64,000 nucleotides of DNA from Streptomyces sp. NRRL S-37 (GTDB taxonomy: Bacteria; Actinomycetota; Actinomycetes; Streptomycetales; Streptomycetaceae): positions 1 through 64,000 of the forward strand of contig NZ_JOIZ01000006.1 of assembly GCF_000721605.1 (NCBI RefSeq), in the 5' to 3' direction. Below are positions 24,491 to 33,834 of this stretch, piece after piece. Position numbers and translations under genes: made by a program. Under the pieces are notes generated by a model. That model was given only the letters and a program-made list of their open reading frames with translations, ran no database searches and was not told the DNA's origin. Numbering within the stretch: position 1 is the first letter of the stretch; every line of letters begins with the position of its first letter.

Positions 24491-24728
24491 CATGAGCGCA
24501 AGCGCAAGCCTGGCAATGACCCACCTGGTGCCTCTGGCCAAGGAACTCGACGAGGACAAGGTGACCCCCGGTGTTCTCGGGTTCGTCGTGTTCGCGGTGA
24601 TGGCTCTGGCGGTGTGGGCCCTGATGAAGTCCATGAACCGCCACATGGGCCGCGTCGACTTCACCGAGTCCGAGGAGTCCGGGGCGGAGAGGTCCGGGGC
24701 GACGGCCGCCGCCGAGAAGCGGGGCTGA
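24483..24728 (+). CDS. Small membrane protein coupled to mca
   Basis: An 81-residue protein with one membrane segment (about 32-50, VLGFVVFAVMALAVWALMK) and a soluble tail rich in Ser, Glu and Ala. The start at 24483 overlaps the end of mca by 8 nt, and its ATG lies in another frame, so translation is likely coupled. An ATG three codons further in (MSASASLAM) is an equally possible start. I know it only as a hypothetical gene that follows mca in Streptomyces; coupling suggests a link to conjugate removal. Confidence 0.68.
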   Translation: MPDMSASASLAMTHLVPLAKELDEDKVTPGVLGFVVFAVMALAVWALMKSMNRHMGRVDFTESEESGAERSGATAAAEKRG

Positions 24729-24735
24729 GCAGGTA

Positions 24736-24762
24736 CGGCCCTCCGCATCCGCTGGAGGGCCG
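24736..24762 (+). terminator. Terminator of the mca operon
   Basis: CGGCCCTCC (24736-24744) pairs with GGAGGGCCG (24754-24762), 7 nt after the stop codon. Confidence 0.7.
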
Positions 24763-24840
24763 CACAGCCGTGTGATCCGGGCACCCGGTGCCGGGGCGGG
24801 TGACGCAGCCCGGCGCCGGCGGGGTGAGGTCGCGCCCCCT

Positions 24841-24939
24841 TGTGCCGCCCTGGGGGACCTCCCAGGCCCTTGAGGCACTGGGGGAGACACGACTGCCCGC
24901 GGAAGCGGTGGCAGTGGTGTGACTGCCCGCGGGAGCGGG
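24841..24939. repeat. Dispersed Streptomyces-type intergenic repeat
   Basis: CACGACTGCCCGCGG (about 24890) and TGACTGCCCGCGG (about 24919) are two near copies of one motif, after a GGGGGACCTCCCAGG/CTGGGGGAG element. The same motif appears inverted (CCGCGGGCAGTCGTG) inside the sugar-kinase gene near 48873. It lies between convergent genes; 24763-24840 holds nothing further that I can support. Confidence 0.6.
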
Positions 24940-27900
24940 TCACGCCTTCTCGTCCACCGGTACGCCCATCACCTCCCGGGCGTGGCGGCCGGGGACCATG
25001 CCCAGGTGCCAGGCCTGCCAGCCCGCCTCCAGGCTGACGCCCCGCTCCAGGAGGAGCTGGTACGCCTCCACGCAGTCGGCCAGTTTCCCGTCGCGCGAGG
25101 CGTGGCCGGCCCGGCCCAGCCGGGACAGCTCCTCCTGCGCCACCGCCGTACCGACCTCCGTACCGCCCGGCGCCGCGTACGGCAGCAGCGTGCAGCGCAG
25201 GAAGCGCGCCCAGTCCTCGCCGCGCCGGTCGCCGTACGACACGAACAGCGACACCGCCTCGTCGCACAGCGCCAGCGCCTGCTGCGTGCGCGCGTTGCCC
25301 GCGTCGACGACCGCCAGCTCCAGGCAGGACCACGCCTCCCCGTGCGCCACCCCGATGCGCTGGAAGTCGGCGCGCGCGTCCACCAGGAGCTGCCGGGCGA
25401 ACCCGGAGTTGCGCAGCGACCCCGTCCGGGCCGCCCGCTGGTCCCGGGTCACCCGCGCCGAGTGGTGCCGGGCGCAGGCCAGGCCGTACACGTCCCGCAT
25501 CCGGGAGAACATCGTGCGGGCGCGTTCCAGCTCCCGCACCGCCCGGTCCAGGTCACCGGTCTCCTCCAGCGCCTGGCCCAGGTAGTACAGCGTCCACGCC
25601 TCGCCCCGCGCGTCCTCGTTGTCCCGGTGCCGGGCGGCGGCCCGGCGCAGGTCCTCCACCGCCGGTGAGGCGTCCCCGTCGACCAGCCGGGCCCGCGCCA
25701 GCTCGGTCAGCGCCCACGCCTCACCGCGGGCGTCACGGGTCCGGCCGTACAGCTCCAGGGCGGTGCGCAGCTCGGCCTCGGCGCGCGGCACGTCGTCCGT
25801 CCGCAGGTGCAGCTGCCCGAGCTGGAAGTGCGCCCACGCCTGCCCGTGCACCGACTCGCCCGCGCGGTGCAGCACCAGCGACTCGGTGAGCAGCTCCAGC
25901 GCCTCGGCCAGCCGCGCCCGGTCCCGCTCCACCGCCGCCAGCGCGTGCATCGTCCAGGCGCGGTCGGTGGCCAGCCCGGGCGCGGCCTGCAGCTCCAGCG
26001 CCTCCCGCAGCCTCGCCGACGCCTCCGTCAGGTTGCCCTGGTGGTGCAGGGTGATGCCCAGCGAGGTCAGCGCCCGCGCCGCGCCCGCGTCGTGCCGCGA
26101 CTCCCGGTACAGGTCCACCACCGACGTCAGCGTGGTCCGCGCCGTGTCCAGCTCGCCCAGCTGCCGTGCCGCGATACCGGTGCGCCACTGCACGGAGCGC
26201 ACCAGCAGCCCCTCGTCCACGGCCTGCGCCAGCTCGTTGATCTCACCCAGCCGGTACAGGTCGCCGCGCAGCAGGCAGTAGTCGCACAGCGCGCCGAGCA
26301 GGTTCAGCACCACCCGCCGGTCCACGCCCTCCGCGTGCCGCAGCGCCGCCGTGATGAAGCTCGACTCGTCGTCCAGCCAGCGCAGCGCCTCGTCCAGCGA
26401 GGTGAAGCCGTACGGGCTGAAACGGTCGGAGCGGGTCGACATGTTGCCGTCGACCAGCCGCAGCACCGAGTCGGCCAGCTCGGCGTAGTTCACGATCAGC
26501 CGCTCCTGCGCGGCCGCGCGCTCGGCGGGTTCCTCCTCGTCGAGGAGCCGGGCGAGGGCGAAGGCGCGGACGAGGTCGTGCAGCCGGTAGCGGCTGTGCC
26601 GTACGCGGTCGATCAGACCGGCGCGGTGCAGCGCGACCAGGTGCCGGGACGCCTCGGCCTCGTCGGTGGAGAGGAGGGCCGCCGCCGCGGCGGCGCCCAG
26701 GGAGGCCCGGCCGGCCAGGGCGAGCCGCCGCAGCAGCCGCCGCAGGGTCTCCGGCTGGTCGGTGTAGCGCAGCCACAGCGCCCGCTCGACCGGCTCGACG
26801 GGCCCGTACGCGTCCAGGCCGGCGGCGAGCGCGAGGGGAGAGCGGGGGCCCAGAGCCGCACCGGCCATCCGCAGCGCCAGCGGCAGGCCCCCGCACAGCT
26901 CCCGCACCCGCTCGGCGGAATCGGCGTCGTAGGGCCCCGAGGAGTCCTGCGCGGCGGCCGCGAGCAGCTCCTCCGCACCGGCCGCGTCCAGCGGCTCCAC
27001 CGGGAGCTGATGGACCCGGGCCGGCAGATCGTCCGGCAGCCCGAGCGGCGCGCGGGAGGTGACCAGGACCAGGCTGTCGGACCGTTCCGGTATCAGTGTG
27101 CGCACCTGCTGCGGATCGGAGGCGTCGTCCAGCACCACCGTCACCGGCATCCCGGTCAGATGCTGGTGGTACAGCTCGCTCAGCCGCCTGACCTGCTGGT
27201 CGGGGGAGGACCGCTCACGGAACAGCAGCTGCTCGCGGGGCGCCCCGAGCCGGTTCAGCAGGTGCAGCAGCGCGTCCCGGGTGGACAGCGGGGGCTCGCC
27301 GGGGCTGTCGCCGCGCAGGTCGACGACGCAGGCGCCGCGGAAGTGGTCCTTCAGGTCGTGCGCGGCGCGCACCGCGAGCGTCGTACGGCCGCTGCCGGAC
27401 GCCCCGTGCAGCACGACCACCGTCGGCCGGGTCTCCGTGGTCGCGCGGGCCGCCCGCACCCACTGCCGGATGCGCTCCATCTCCCGCCGCCGTCCCGCGA
27501 ACGGGCCCAGCGGCTCCGGGAGCTGCCCGAACGACTGCTCCAGCACGCTCCGCCCGCGGGCGGCCGCGCTCTTGTCGGTGCCGCGCAGCCGGGGCCCCGC
27601 CTGCTTCGGCCCGGTGGACGCGGCCAGCACCCGCTGCTGGTCCAGGAACGGGCGGATCCCCCGTACCTCCAGTGCCGTCAGCCACTGCAGCCGCAACTGC
27701 TGCGGCCCGCCCGGCTGGCCCACCGCGCCGGCCCGGTGGTGTGCGGCGGGCAGATGCGTGCCGGCCACCTTCACCACCGTCGCCGCCGCGCCGGCGACCC
27801 CGACGGTCACGCCCGCGCCCAGCGCCGTCCCGGTGCCCGTCCCGAGCGCCATGTCGGCGACCACGGCCGCGATCCCCGCGACCCCGGCCACCAGCAGCGG

Positions 27901-28140
27901 GGTCCCGGTGCCCTCGCGGGCGTAACGCTGCCGGAAGGTGAGCTGTCCGGCCTCCGCCTCGTCCAGGGCGCGGGTGTACGCCTCGTACTCCTCGGCCGCC
28001 GCCCGCGCCATCGTGTCCAGTGCCCCGCGCGCCCGCGCGAGCAGCACCTTGCCGTCGGTGCGCCCGCCCGACCGGCGCACCTCCTCCTCCACGGCCCGCG
28101 CCAACAGCCGCTCGGCGTCCGCCCGTTGAGCGTCCCGCAT
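24940..28140 (-). CDS. STAND NTPase with membrane segments and TPR sensor domain
   Basis: A 1066-residue signal-transduction ATPase. The N-terminal helical part is followed by two close hydrophobic segments (about 70-120, [18 protein letters not shown] then a Gly/Val-rich one). An NB-ARC-type ATPase comes next, with P-loop [11 protein letters not shown] at about residue 246, Walker [11 protein letters not shown] and the RxxLxxR-like sensor [11 protein letters not shown] winged-helix part and at least ten TPR-like units to the C-terminus complete it. It resembles AfsR/GutR-like proteins without the DNA-binding domain. Such proteins assemble on ligand binding to the TPR part. The ATG at 28140 follows GGAGGGGG. 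It is divergent from the DUF255 gene. Effector and ligand are unknown. Confidence 0.83.
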   Translation of the reverse strand: MRDAQRADAERLLARAVEEEVRRSGGRTDGKVLLARARGALDTMARAAAEEYEAYTRALDEAEAGQLTFRQRYAREGTGTPLLVAGVAGIAAVVADMALGTGTGTALGAGVTVGVAGAAATVVKVAGTHLPAAHHRAGAVGQPGGPQQLRLQWLTALEVRGIRPFLDQQRVLAASTGPKQAGPRLRGTDKSAAARGRSVLEQSFGQLPEPLGPFAGRRREMERIRQWVRAARATTETRPTVVVLHGASGSGRTTLAVRAAHDLKDHFRGACVVDLRGDSPGEPPLSTRDALLHLLNRLGAPREQLLFRERSSPDQQVRRLSELYHQHLTGMPVTVVLDDASDPQQVRTLIPERSDSLVLVTSRAPLGLPDDLPARVHQLPVEPLDAAGAEELLAAAAQDSSGPYDADSAERVRELCGGLPLALRMAGAALGPRSPLALAAGLDAYGPVEPVERALWLRYTDQPETLRRLLRRLALAGRASLGAAAAAALLSTDEAEASRHLVALHRAGLIDRVRHSRYRLHDLVRAFALARLLDEEEPAERAAAQERLIVNYAELADSVLRLVDGNMSTRSDRFSPYGFTSLDEALRWLDDESSFITAALRHAEGVDRRVVLNLLGALCDYCLLRGDLYRLGEINELAQAVDEGLLVRSVQWRTGIAARQLGELDTARTTLTSVVDLYRESRHDAGAARALTSLGITLHHQGNLTEASARLREALELQAAPGLATDRAWTMHALAAVERDRARLAEALELLTESLVLHRAGESVHGQAWAHFQLGQLHLRTDDVPRAEAELRTALELYGRTRDARGEAWALTELARARLVDGDASPAVEDLRRAAARHRDNEDARGEAWTLYYLGQALEETGDLDRAVRELERARTMFSRMRDVYGLACARHHSARVTRDQRAARTGSLRNSGFARQLLVDARADFQRIGVAHGEAWSCLELAVVDAGNARTQQALALCDEAVSLFVSYGDRRGEDWARFLRCTLLPYAAPGGTEVGTAVAQEELSRLGRAGHASRDGKLADCVEAYQLLLERGVSLEAGWQAWHLGMVPGRHAREVMGVPVDEKA

Positions 28141-28290
28141 CCGCTGTCCCCCTCCGGTGGCGTCGGCCGGTCCCGGCCGCGTTCCCCGGCCACAAGTGTG
28201 GCGTGCGGGGGCCGTCGTGGGGAGAGGGCCGGATCCTCCCGGCTGTGTGCTGCCGGGCTCCGGGGCGGGTACTGCGGCAGGATGGACACC

Positions 28291-30324
28291 ATGCCGAACC
28301 GACTGGCCCATGAGACCTCCCCTTACCTGCTGCAGCACGCCGACAACCCGGTCGACTGGTGGCCGTGGTCCCCGGAGGCGTTCGAGGAGGCGCGGCGGCG
28401 GCAGGTGCCGGTGCTGCTGAGCGTCGGCTACTCGAGCTGCCACTGGTGCCATGTGATGGCGCACGAGTCCTTCGAGGACCGGGCCACCGCCGACGAGATG
28501 AACGCGCACTTCGTCAGCGTCAAGGTGGACCGCGAGGAGCGCCCGGACGTCGACGCCGTCTACATGGAGGCGGTGCAGGCGGCGACCGGGCAGGGCGGCT
28601 GGCCCATGACCGTGTTCCTCACCCCGGACGCGGAGCCGTTCTACTTCGGTACGTACTTCCCGCCCGCCCCCCGGCACGGCATGCCCTCCTTCCGGCAGGT
28701 GCTCCAGGGCGTCCACCAGGCGTGGGACGAGCGGCGCGGCGAGGTCGACGAGGTGGCCGGGAAGATCGCCCGGGATCTGGCGGGGCGGGAGCTGTCCTAC
28801 GGCGACGACCAGGTGCCCGGCGAGCAGGAGCTCTCCCAGGCGCTGCTCGGGCTGACCAGGGAGTACGACCCGCAGCGGGGCGGGTTCGGCGGGGCGCCGA
28901 AGTTCCCGCCGTCCATGGTGCTGGAGTTCCTGCTGCGCCACCACGCCCGCACCGGCGCCGAGGGCGCGCTGCAGATGGCGGCGGACACCTGCGAGCGCAT
29001 GGCGCGCGGCGGGATCTACGACCAGCTCGGCGGCGGCTTCGCCCGGTACTCCGTCGACCGCGACTGGATCGTGCCGCACTTCGAGAAGATGCTCTACGAC
29101 AACGCCCTGCTGTGCCGGGTCTACGCCCATCTGTGGCGGGCCACCGGTTCGGAGCTCGCCCGCCGGGTCGCGCTGGAGACCGCCGACTTCATGGTCCGCG
29201 AACTGCGCACTTCCGAGGGCGGGTTCGCGTCCGCGCTGGACGCCGACAGTGACGACGGCACGGGGCGCCATGTCGAGGGTGCGTACTACGTCTGGACGCC
29301 CGCGCGGTTGCGTGAGGTCCTCGGGGACGAGGACGCGGAACTCGCCGCGCGGTACTTCGGGGTGACCGTGGAGGGCACCTTCGAGGAGGGCGCCTCGGTG
29401 CTGCAACTCCCGCAGCGCGAGGAGGTGTTCGACGCCGGGCGGATCGACGGCATCAGGGAGCGGCTGTTCGCGGCGCGCTCCGCCCGGCCCGCGCCCGGCC
29501 GGGACGACAAGGTGGTCGCCGCCTGGAACGGCCTCGCGATCGCCGCGCTCGCCGAGACCGGCGCCTACTTCGGCCGGCCGGACCTCGTCGAGGCCGCCGT
29601 CGCCGCCGGTGACCTGCTGGTCCGGCTGCACCTGGACGACCGGGCCCGCATCGCCCGCACCAGCAAGGACGGCCGCGCCGGGGCCAACGCGGGGGTGCTG
29701 GAGGACTACGCCGATGTCGCCGAGGGCTTCCTGGCGCTGGCGTCGGTGACCGGCGAGGGTGTCTGGCTGGAGTTCGCCGGGCTGCTCCTCGATCATGTCC
29801 TGGCCCGCTTCACCGACCCCGGATCGGGCGCCCTGTACGACACGGCGTCCGACGCGGAGCGCCTCATCCGGCGTCCGCAGGACCCGACCGACAACGCCGC
29901 CCCGTCCGGCTGGACCGCTGCCGCGGGCGCCCTGCTGGGTTATGCCGCGCACACCGGTTCCGAGCCGCACCGCACCGCCGCCGAACGGGCGCTGGGCGTG
30001 GTGAAGGCGCTCGGCCCGCGCGTCCCGCGGTTCATCGGGTGGGGGCTCGCGGTCGCCGAGGCCGCACTGGACGGGCCGCGGGAGGTCGCGGTGGTCGGCC
30101 CGGCGCTCGACGACCCGGCCACGGCCGCCCTGCACCGCACGGCGCTCCTGGGTTCCGCGCCCGGCGCGGTGGTCGCCGCCGGCACCCCGGAGAGCGACGA
30201 GTTCCCGCTGCTCGCCGACCGTCCGCTGGTCCAGGGCGGACCGGCGGCCTACGTCTGCCGCAACTTCACCTGCGACGCGCCGACGACCGACGCCGGCCGG
30301 CTGCGGGCGGCGCTGGGCGGCTGA
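28291..30324 (+). CDS. Thioredoxin-domain DUF255 protein
   Basis: A 677-residue cytoplasmic protein of the DUF255/spermatogenesis-associated-20 family. The N-terminal thioredoxin-like domain (about 1-170) carries the redox motif Cys-His-Trp-Cys (SSCHWCHVM) and the family start [20 protein letters not shown]. The rest (about 200-670) is an alpha/alpha-barrel like that of glycan epimerases, with [11 protein letters not shown] and [13 protein letters not shown]. The physiological substrate of the family is unsettled. I chose the ATG at 28291; an ATG at 28282 would add three residues. TACTGC about 7 nt before 28282 would fit a leaderless start there. Confidence 0.9.
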   Translation: MPNRLAHETSPYLLQHADNPVDWWPWSPEAFEEARRRQVPVLLSVGYSSCHWCHVMAHESFEDRATADEMNAHFVSVKVDREERPDVDAVYMEAVQAATGQGGWPMTVFLTPDAEPFYFGTYFPPAPRHGMPSFRQVLQGVHQAWDERRGEVDEVAGKIARDLAGRELSYGDDQVPGEQELSQALLGLTREYDPQRGGFGGAPKFPPSMVLEFLLRHHARTGAEGALQMAADTCERMARGGIYDQLGGGFARYSVDRDWIVPHFEKMLYDNALLCRVYAHLWRATGSELARRVALETADFMVRELRTSEGGFASALDADSDDGTGRHVEGAYYVWTPARLREVLGDEDAELAARYFGVTVEGTFEEGASVLQLPQREEVFDAGRIDGIRERLFAARSARPAPGRDDKVVAAWNGLAIAALAETGAYFGRPDLVEAAVAAGDLLVRLHLDDRARIARTSKDGRAGANAGVLEDYADVAEGFLALASVTGEGVWLEFAGLLLDHVLARFTDPGSGALYDTASDAERLIRRPQDPTDNAAPSGWTAAAGALLGYAAHTGSEPHRTAAERALGVVKALGPRVPRFIGWGLAVAEAALDGPREVAVVGPALDDPATAALHRTALLGSAPGAVVAAGTPESDEFPLLADRPLVQGGPAAYVCRNFTCDAPTTDAGRLRAALGG

Positions 30325-30420
30325 ACCGACGCCGTACCGGCGGTCATGCCGGTGCCGTACCGGTCGCCCGCCGTACCGACCGTCATGCCGGCGCCGTACC
30401 GGCTGCCCGTCGGTTCAGCC
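30319..30420. repeat. 12-bp inverted repeats flanking a 39-bp tandem duplication
   Basis: GGCTGAACCGAC (30319-30330) is the exact reverse complement of GTCGGTTCAGCC (30409-30420). Between them are two 39-bp units (30332-30370 and 30371-30409) that agree at 34 of 39 positions. The left arm contains the stop codon of the DUF255 gene. The whole can fold into a large hairpin and may act as terminator; its shape is also that of a small inverted-repeat element. Confidence 0.65.
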
Positions 30421-30539
30421 GTCCGCCGCCCGCAGCCCTCGGCGAGAACCGCGACGGTCCAGCCCGCAGCAGGACAGGAACGGCCCGACGGTGCGCCGAG
30501 CACCCTCGCGAGGGCGCTCGGCCGCGCCGGGCCTGCGGT

Positions 30540-30722
30540 TCTCCGCGCCCCGGTTCCGCGGGTCCGCGCCCTGGGCCTGTGGTTTCCCGCGCCTTGGGTC
30601 TGTGGTTCTCCGTGCTTTGGGTCCGTGGGTCCGCGCCCCGGTTCCGTGGGGCCGCGCTCCTGGCCTGTGGTTCCCCCCGCTCCGGGCCCGGGGTTTCCCG
30701 CGCCCCGGGCCCGTGGTCCCCG
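30540..30722. repeat. Degenerate G+C-rich repeats (CGCGCCxxGGxxxGTGGTT type)
   Basis: Phrases such as GCGCCCCGGTTCCG, GGGCCTGTGGTTTCCC and GGGTCTGTGGTTCTCC recur six to eight times in loose order. No coding composition, ribosome site or hairpin of note is seen from 30421 to 30735 on either strand. Confidence 0.5.
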
Positions 30723-30735
30723 CGGCGTTACCGCG

Positions 30736-31467
30736 TCAGCCCCGCTCGGCCCGCGACGCGACCGCCCGCTCCACGATCGCGACCAGTTGCTCGTGGTGCG
30801 CCCCCTTCCAGTACGCGCGGCCGCACTCCGCGCACTGGGCGAACACGTCGTACGTGCGGTGCGTCCCGCTCCTCAACTGGTCGGCGACCTCGTCCTTGGT
30901 GACCTGCCGCAGCAGCCCGTTGCAGGCGGTGCACCGGCTCCACGGCCGCAGCTCGGGACGGAACCGGTCGAGCACGTACGTGAGTTGCTCCTCGGGCCGG
31001 GTGCTGTACACGAACGCCCCCGCCCACAGTTCCCGCCGCCGCAGCAGCCCCCGGTCCCGGCTGAGCATCACCCGCCGCTCCGCCGCCGACCGCGCGGCCA
31101 GCGCCGGATCGCCGATGTCCGTCGACTCGTACGCCGTGTCCACGCCCAGCAGCCGCAGCCGGCGCGCCAGCGTGCCGAGGTGTACGTCGAGCAGGAAGCG
31201 CAGGGGAGCGCCCGGCACCCGCTGGGGGTGTGCGACGGCCCGCACCGTCACCGACTCGCCCGCGGCCGGCACATGGCCGGCCGGCACCTCGCGGCCGTCC
31301 ACGAGCAGCGCGCCGACCTCGGTCAGCGGGACTCCGAGGGACTCGACGACGTGGCCGAGGGTGGAGACGCCGTCGGTGGCGGCCTTCGTGGCACCGGTGG
31401 GCCGTGCCCTGGGGACGAAGAGCAGCAGTTCGGGGGCGAACTCGACGTGGATCTCGGGACCGTTCAC
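30736..31467 (-). CDS. Mut7-C RNAse-domain protein with ubiquitin-like N-terminus
   Basis: A 243-residue protein. The N-terminal domain (about 1-80) is the ubiquitin/MoaD-like Mut7-C partner (IHVEFAPELLLFV, then VGALLVDGREV). The C-terminal Mut7-C domain (about 90-240) is a PIN-like nuclease fold with FLLDVHLGTLARRLRLLGVD and a zinc ribbon (CTACNG, CAECGRAYWKG). PIN-type acidic residues are visible (FLLDVH; LSRDRGLL). Such proteins are presumed to cleave RNA; the target is unknown. It reads toward the repeat region, 33 nt before the TetR stop. Confidence 0.85.
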   Translation of the reverse strand: MNGPEIHVEFAPELLLFVPRARPTGATKAATDGVSTLGHVVESLGVPLTEVGALLVDGREVPAGHVPAAGESVTVRAVAHPQRVPGAPLRFLLDVHLGTLARRLRLLGVDTAYESTDIGDPALAARSAAERRVMLSRDRGLLRRRELWAGAFVYSTRPEEQLTYVLDRFRPELRPWSRCTACNGLLRQVTKDEVADQLRSGTHRTYDVFAQCAECGRAYWKGAHHEQLVAIVERAVASRAERG

Positions 31468-31500
31468 CCGGTCAGGATGCCATGGCGCGGGGGCGCGGCC

Positions 31501-32145
31501 TCAGGTTTTCCCGGCGGCGGACAGACCGTTCTCGAGGACGTCCAGGGCGCGGTCGACCAGGTCGGCCAGGTCGTCGCGGTGGTCGTGCTCGGCCCAGTAC
31601 TGGGAGGTTTCCATCAGGCCGCCGGTCAGCGACATCGACAGGACCCGCACCTCCAGGCCGTCGGGGTCGAGGCCGGTGCGCCCGGCGATGACGCGGGCGA
31701 GCATGCGGCCGGTGGCCGACATGCTCTCCAGCATCCGGGAGCGCACCGCGGGGACCTCGGCCAGCAGCTGTGTCCGCAGCCGGGTCACCTCGCGTTCCTC
31801 GCCGACCCCGAGCGCGATGGCCTTGCGCATGACGTGCCGCAGGGAGACCGCCCACGGTTCGTCGGCGGGCCGGGCCGAGAACTCCTCCATGAGGACCGTG
31901 TCGTACTCGTCCGTGAGGACGATGTCCTCCTTGGTCGGGAAGTAGCGGAAGACGGTCGACGGCGACACCTCGGCGCGGTCGGCGATCTGCTCGATCGTCG
32001 TGGCGTCGTATCCCTGCTCCCGGATCAGCCCGTAGGCCGCGGTGCGGATCGCCTCACGGGTTTTGATCTTCTTCCGCTCCCGCAGGCCCGGCTGCGGGCG
32101 GTCGGCGGGGGAGAGGGGGGAGCGTGCGGCCGTCATGCGGATCAT
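31501..32145 (-). CDS. TetR-family regulator of the adjacent MFS exporter
   Basis: A 214-residue regulator. The helix-turn-helix is at about 25-70 (KTREAIRTAAYGLIREQGYD, then TIEQIADRAEVSPSTVFRYF), and the all-helical ligand domain fills the rest. The start at 32145 (MIRMTAARSP) overlaps the stop of the MFS gene by ATGA, so the two are made from one message and the repressor is autoregulated. The expected operator is the long palindrome at the start of the MFS gene. The inducer is probably a substrate of the exporter. Confidence 0.92.
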   Translation of the reverse strand: MIRMTAARSPLSPADRPQPGLRERKKIKTREAIRTAAYGLIREQGYDATTIEQIADRAEVSPSTVFRYFPTKEDIVLTDEYDTVLMEEFSARPADEPWAVSLRHVMRKAIALGVGEEREVTRLRTQLLAEVPAVRSRMLESMSATGRMLARVIAGRTGLDPDGLEVRVLSMSLTGGLMETSQYWAEHDHRDDLADLVDRALDVLENGLSAAGKT

Positions 32146-33704
32146 TGTCGGGCATCCGTGGGGGGCGTGGCCACGGCCGGTGCGGTGTCCGCTTGTGCCG
32201 CCGGCCGGCCGGCCGGCAGGAGCGAGGCCGCCGACAGGGCGGTGACCAGCGCGGCGACGCCGCACACCAGCAGGACGACGCCCATGCCGTGCGCGTACGC
32301 GCCGTTCGCGGAGACGGCCAGGTCGGCCGCGCCCGTCCGGTCGGCGACGAGGTGCGCCGCGACCACGGACTCCCCGGCGGTGTCGGCGGCGCCGGGGGGC
32401 AGCCCGGTGACGTCGAGCCGGTCGCGGTAGGCGGCGGTGAGCAGGCTGCCCAGCAGGGCGATGCCGATCGCGCCGCCGACCTGGCGCAGCGTCATCAGCA
32501 GCCCGGAGCCGCTGCCCGCCCGGTCGGCGGGGAGCGCGGCGAGGGCGCCGTCCATCGCCGGGATCATCGAGAAGCCGAAGCCGATGCCGGTGACCGACAG
32601 CCACAGCGCGGTGAAGCCGTAGCCGGAGTCCACCGTCGTACGGCTGCCGAGGACCGCGGCGAAGGCGAGGACCGCCAGGCCCGCGCTCACCACGGTCCGG
32701 GGCCCGAACCGGGCGACCAGCGGTTGCGCGGCCCGCGCGGCGACGAGCAGACCGCCCATCATCGGCAGCAGCCGCAGCCCCGTGCCGAAGGCGTCGTGGC
32801 CGAGGACGGCCTGGAGGTACGGCGGCAGCACGAACAGCAGGCCCGAGAGCACGAAGGTCACCAGGGTCGCGACGACGCTGTTCAGCAGGAAGCCGCGATG
32901 GCCGAGCAGCGTCATGTCCAGCATGGGGCGTACGGCCCGCCGTTCGCGCCGCACCAGAGCGGCGATCAGCAGCAGGGACGCCGCGATCGGGACCAGGACG
33001 CGGACGTCGCCCCAGCCGCGTACGGGTGCCTCGATGATCGCGTAGACGAGGGCGCCCAGCCCGGTCGCGGTGAGCGCGGTGGAGACGGTGTCGATCCTGG
33101 GGGAGGCCGGGTCGCGCGTCTCGGGGAGCAGGAGGAGGCAGGCGACGACGCCGAGGCCGGCCATCGGCACGTTGATCAGGAAGACCGAGCCCCACCAGAA
33201 GTGGTCCAGCAGCCAGCCGCCGATGACCGGGCCGAGCGGCATGCCGAGGGCGGAGGCGGCCGAGATGGCGCCGACGGCCTTGGCGCGTTCGTCCGGTCCG
33301 AAGAGCGAGGGCAGTACGGAGAGGGCCAGCGGCATCACCAGGGCGCCGCCGATCCCCATCACCGCGCGGGCCGCGACGACGGTGTCCACGTCCCCGGCCA
33401 GGGCGCCGGCCACCGATCCGGCGAGGAAGACCAGCAGCCCGGTCACCAGCATCCGCCGCCGGCCGAACCGGTCGCCGAGCAGTCCGGCGGGGAGCATCAG
33501 CGCCGCGAAGACGACGATGTACGCGTCCGCCATCCACTGTTGTTCGCCGGTGGTGGCGCCGAGTTCCGCGGCCATCGTCGGCAGCGCGACGTTGAGGATC
33601 GTCAGGTCGAAGCCGAGCACGAGCATGCTCGCGACCAGCGCGCCGAGGGCCCACCAGCGGCGGGGGTCGGGACGCCCGTCGTTCGATTGATTGACAGTAG
33701 CCAT
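32142..33704 (-). CDS. MFS drug exporter, DHA2 family (14 segments)
   Basis: A 520-residue proton-driven exporter with 14 hydrophobic segments. Motif A is GDRFGRRRMLVTG after segment 2, DLTILNVALPTM (motif D) is in segment 1, and motif C (GPVIGGWLLD) is in segment 5, which marks a drug:H+ antiporter of the EmrB/QacA branch. The start codon lies inside the right arm of a 55-bp palindrome, so initiation or transcription is likely controlled there. The gene is first in an operon with tetR. The codons for MATVNQ are AT-rich, unlike the rest of the gene. Confidence 0.93.
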   Translation of the reverse strand: MATVNQSNDGRPDPRRWWALGALVASMLVLGFDLTILNVALPTMAAELGATTGEQQWMADAYIVVFAALMLPAGLLGDRFGRRRMLVTGLLVFLAGSVAGALAGDVDTVVAARAVMGIGGALVMPLALSVLPSLFGPDERAKAVGAISAASALGMPLGPVIGGWLLDHFWWGSVFLINVPMAGLGVVACLLLLPETRDPASPRIDTVSTALTATGLGALVYAIIEAPVRGWGDVRVLVPIAASLLLIAALVRRERRAVRPMLDMTLLGHRGFLLNSVVATLVTFVLSGLLFVLPPYLQAVLGHDAFGTGLRLLPMMGGLLVAARAAQPLVARFGPRTVVSAGLAVLAFAAVLGSRTTVDSGYGFTALWLSVTGIGFGFSMIPAMDGALAALPADRAGSGSGLLMTLRQVGGAIGIALLGSLLTAAYRDRLDVTGLPPGAADTAGESVVAAHLVADRTGAADLAVSANGAYAHGMGVVLLVCGVAALVTALSAASLLPAGRPAAQADTAPAVATPPTDARQ

Positions 33705-33743
33705 GATTTGAAAGTAACTCTCAAATCATGGCTACTGTCAATC
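33689..33743. promoter_or_regulatory. Perfect 23-bp-arm palindrome over the MFS promoter and start codon
   Basis: The arms 33689-33711 and 33721-33743 are exact reverse complements separated by a 9-bp spacer (AAGTAACTC). The left arm holds the first six codons of the MFS gene, with its ATG at 33704, and the right arm is their mirror upstream. It is strikingly AT-rich. It may be a multi-dimer TetR operator or, if transcribed from further upstream, a hairpin that hides the start codon. Confidence 0.85.
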
Positions 33744-33775
33744 GATGGTCCGTGTCCGGACTTCGGGCATGCGAG

Positions 33776-33806
33776 AACGGCCCCGGCTCGTCGAGCCGGG
33801 GCCGTT
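33776..33806. terminator. Terminator of the hemolysin III gene
   Basis: AACGGCCCCGGCTCG and its exact complement are separated by one base, giving a 31-nt near-continuous palindrome 28 nt beyond the stop at 33835. Confidence 0.8.
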
Positions 33807-33834
33807 CAGGGGTTCAGGGGTCCTGGGGGGACCG

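Noticed and set aside
33689-33743. Terminal repeats of an insertion sequence
   Set aside because: There is no transposase between or near the arms, the spacer is only 9 bp, and no target duplication is seen.
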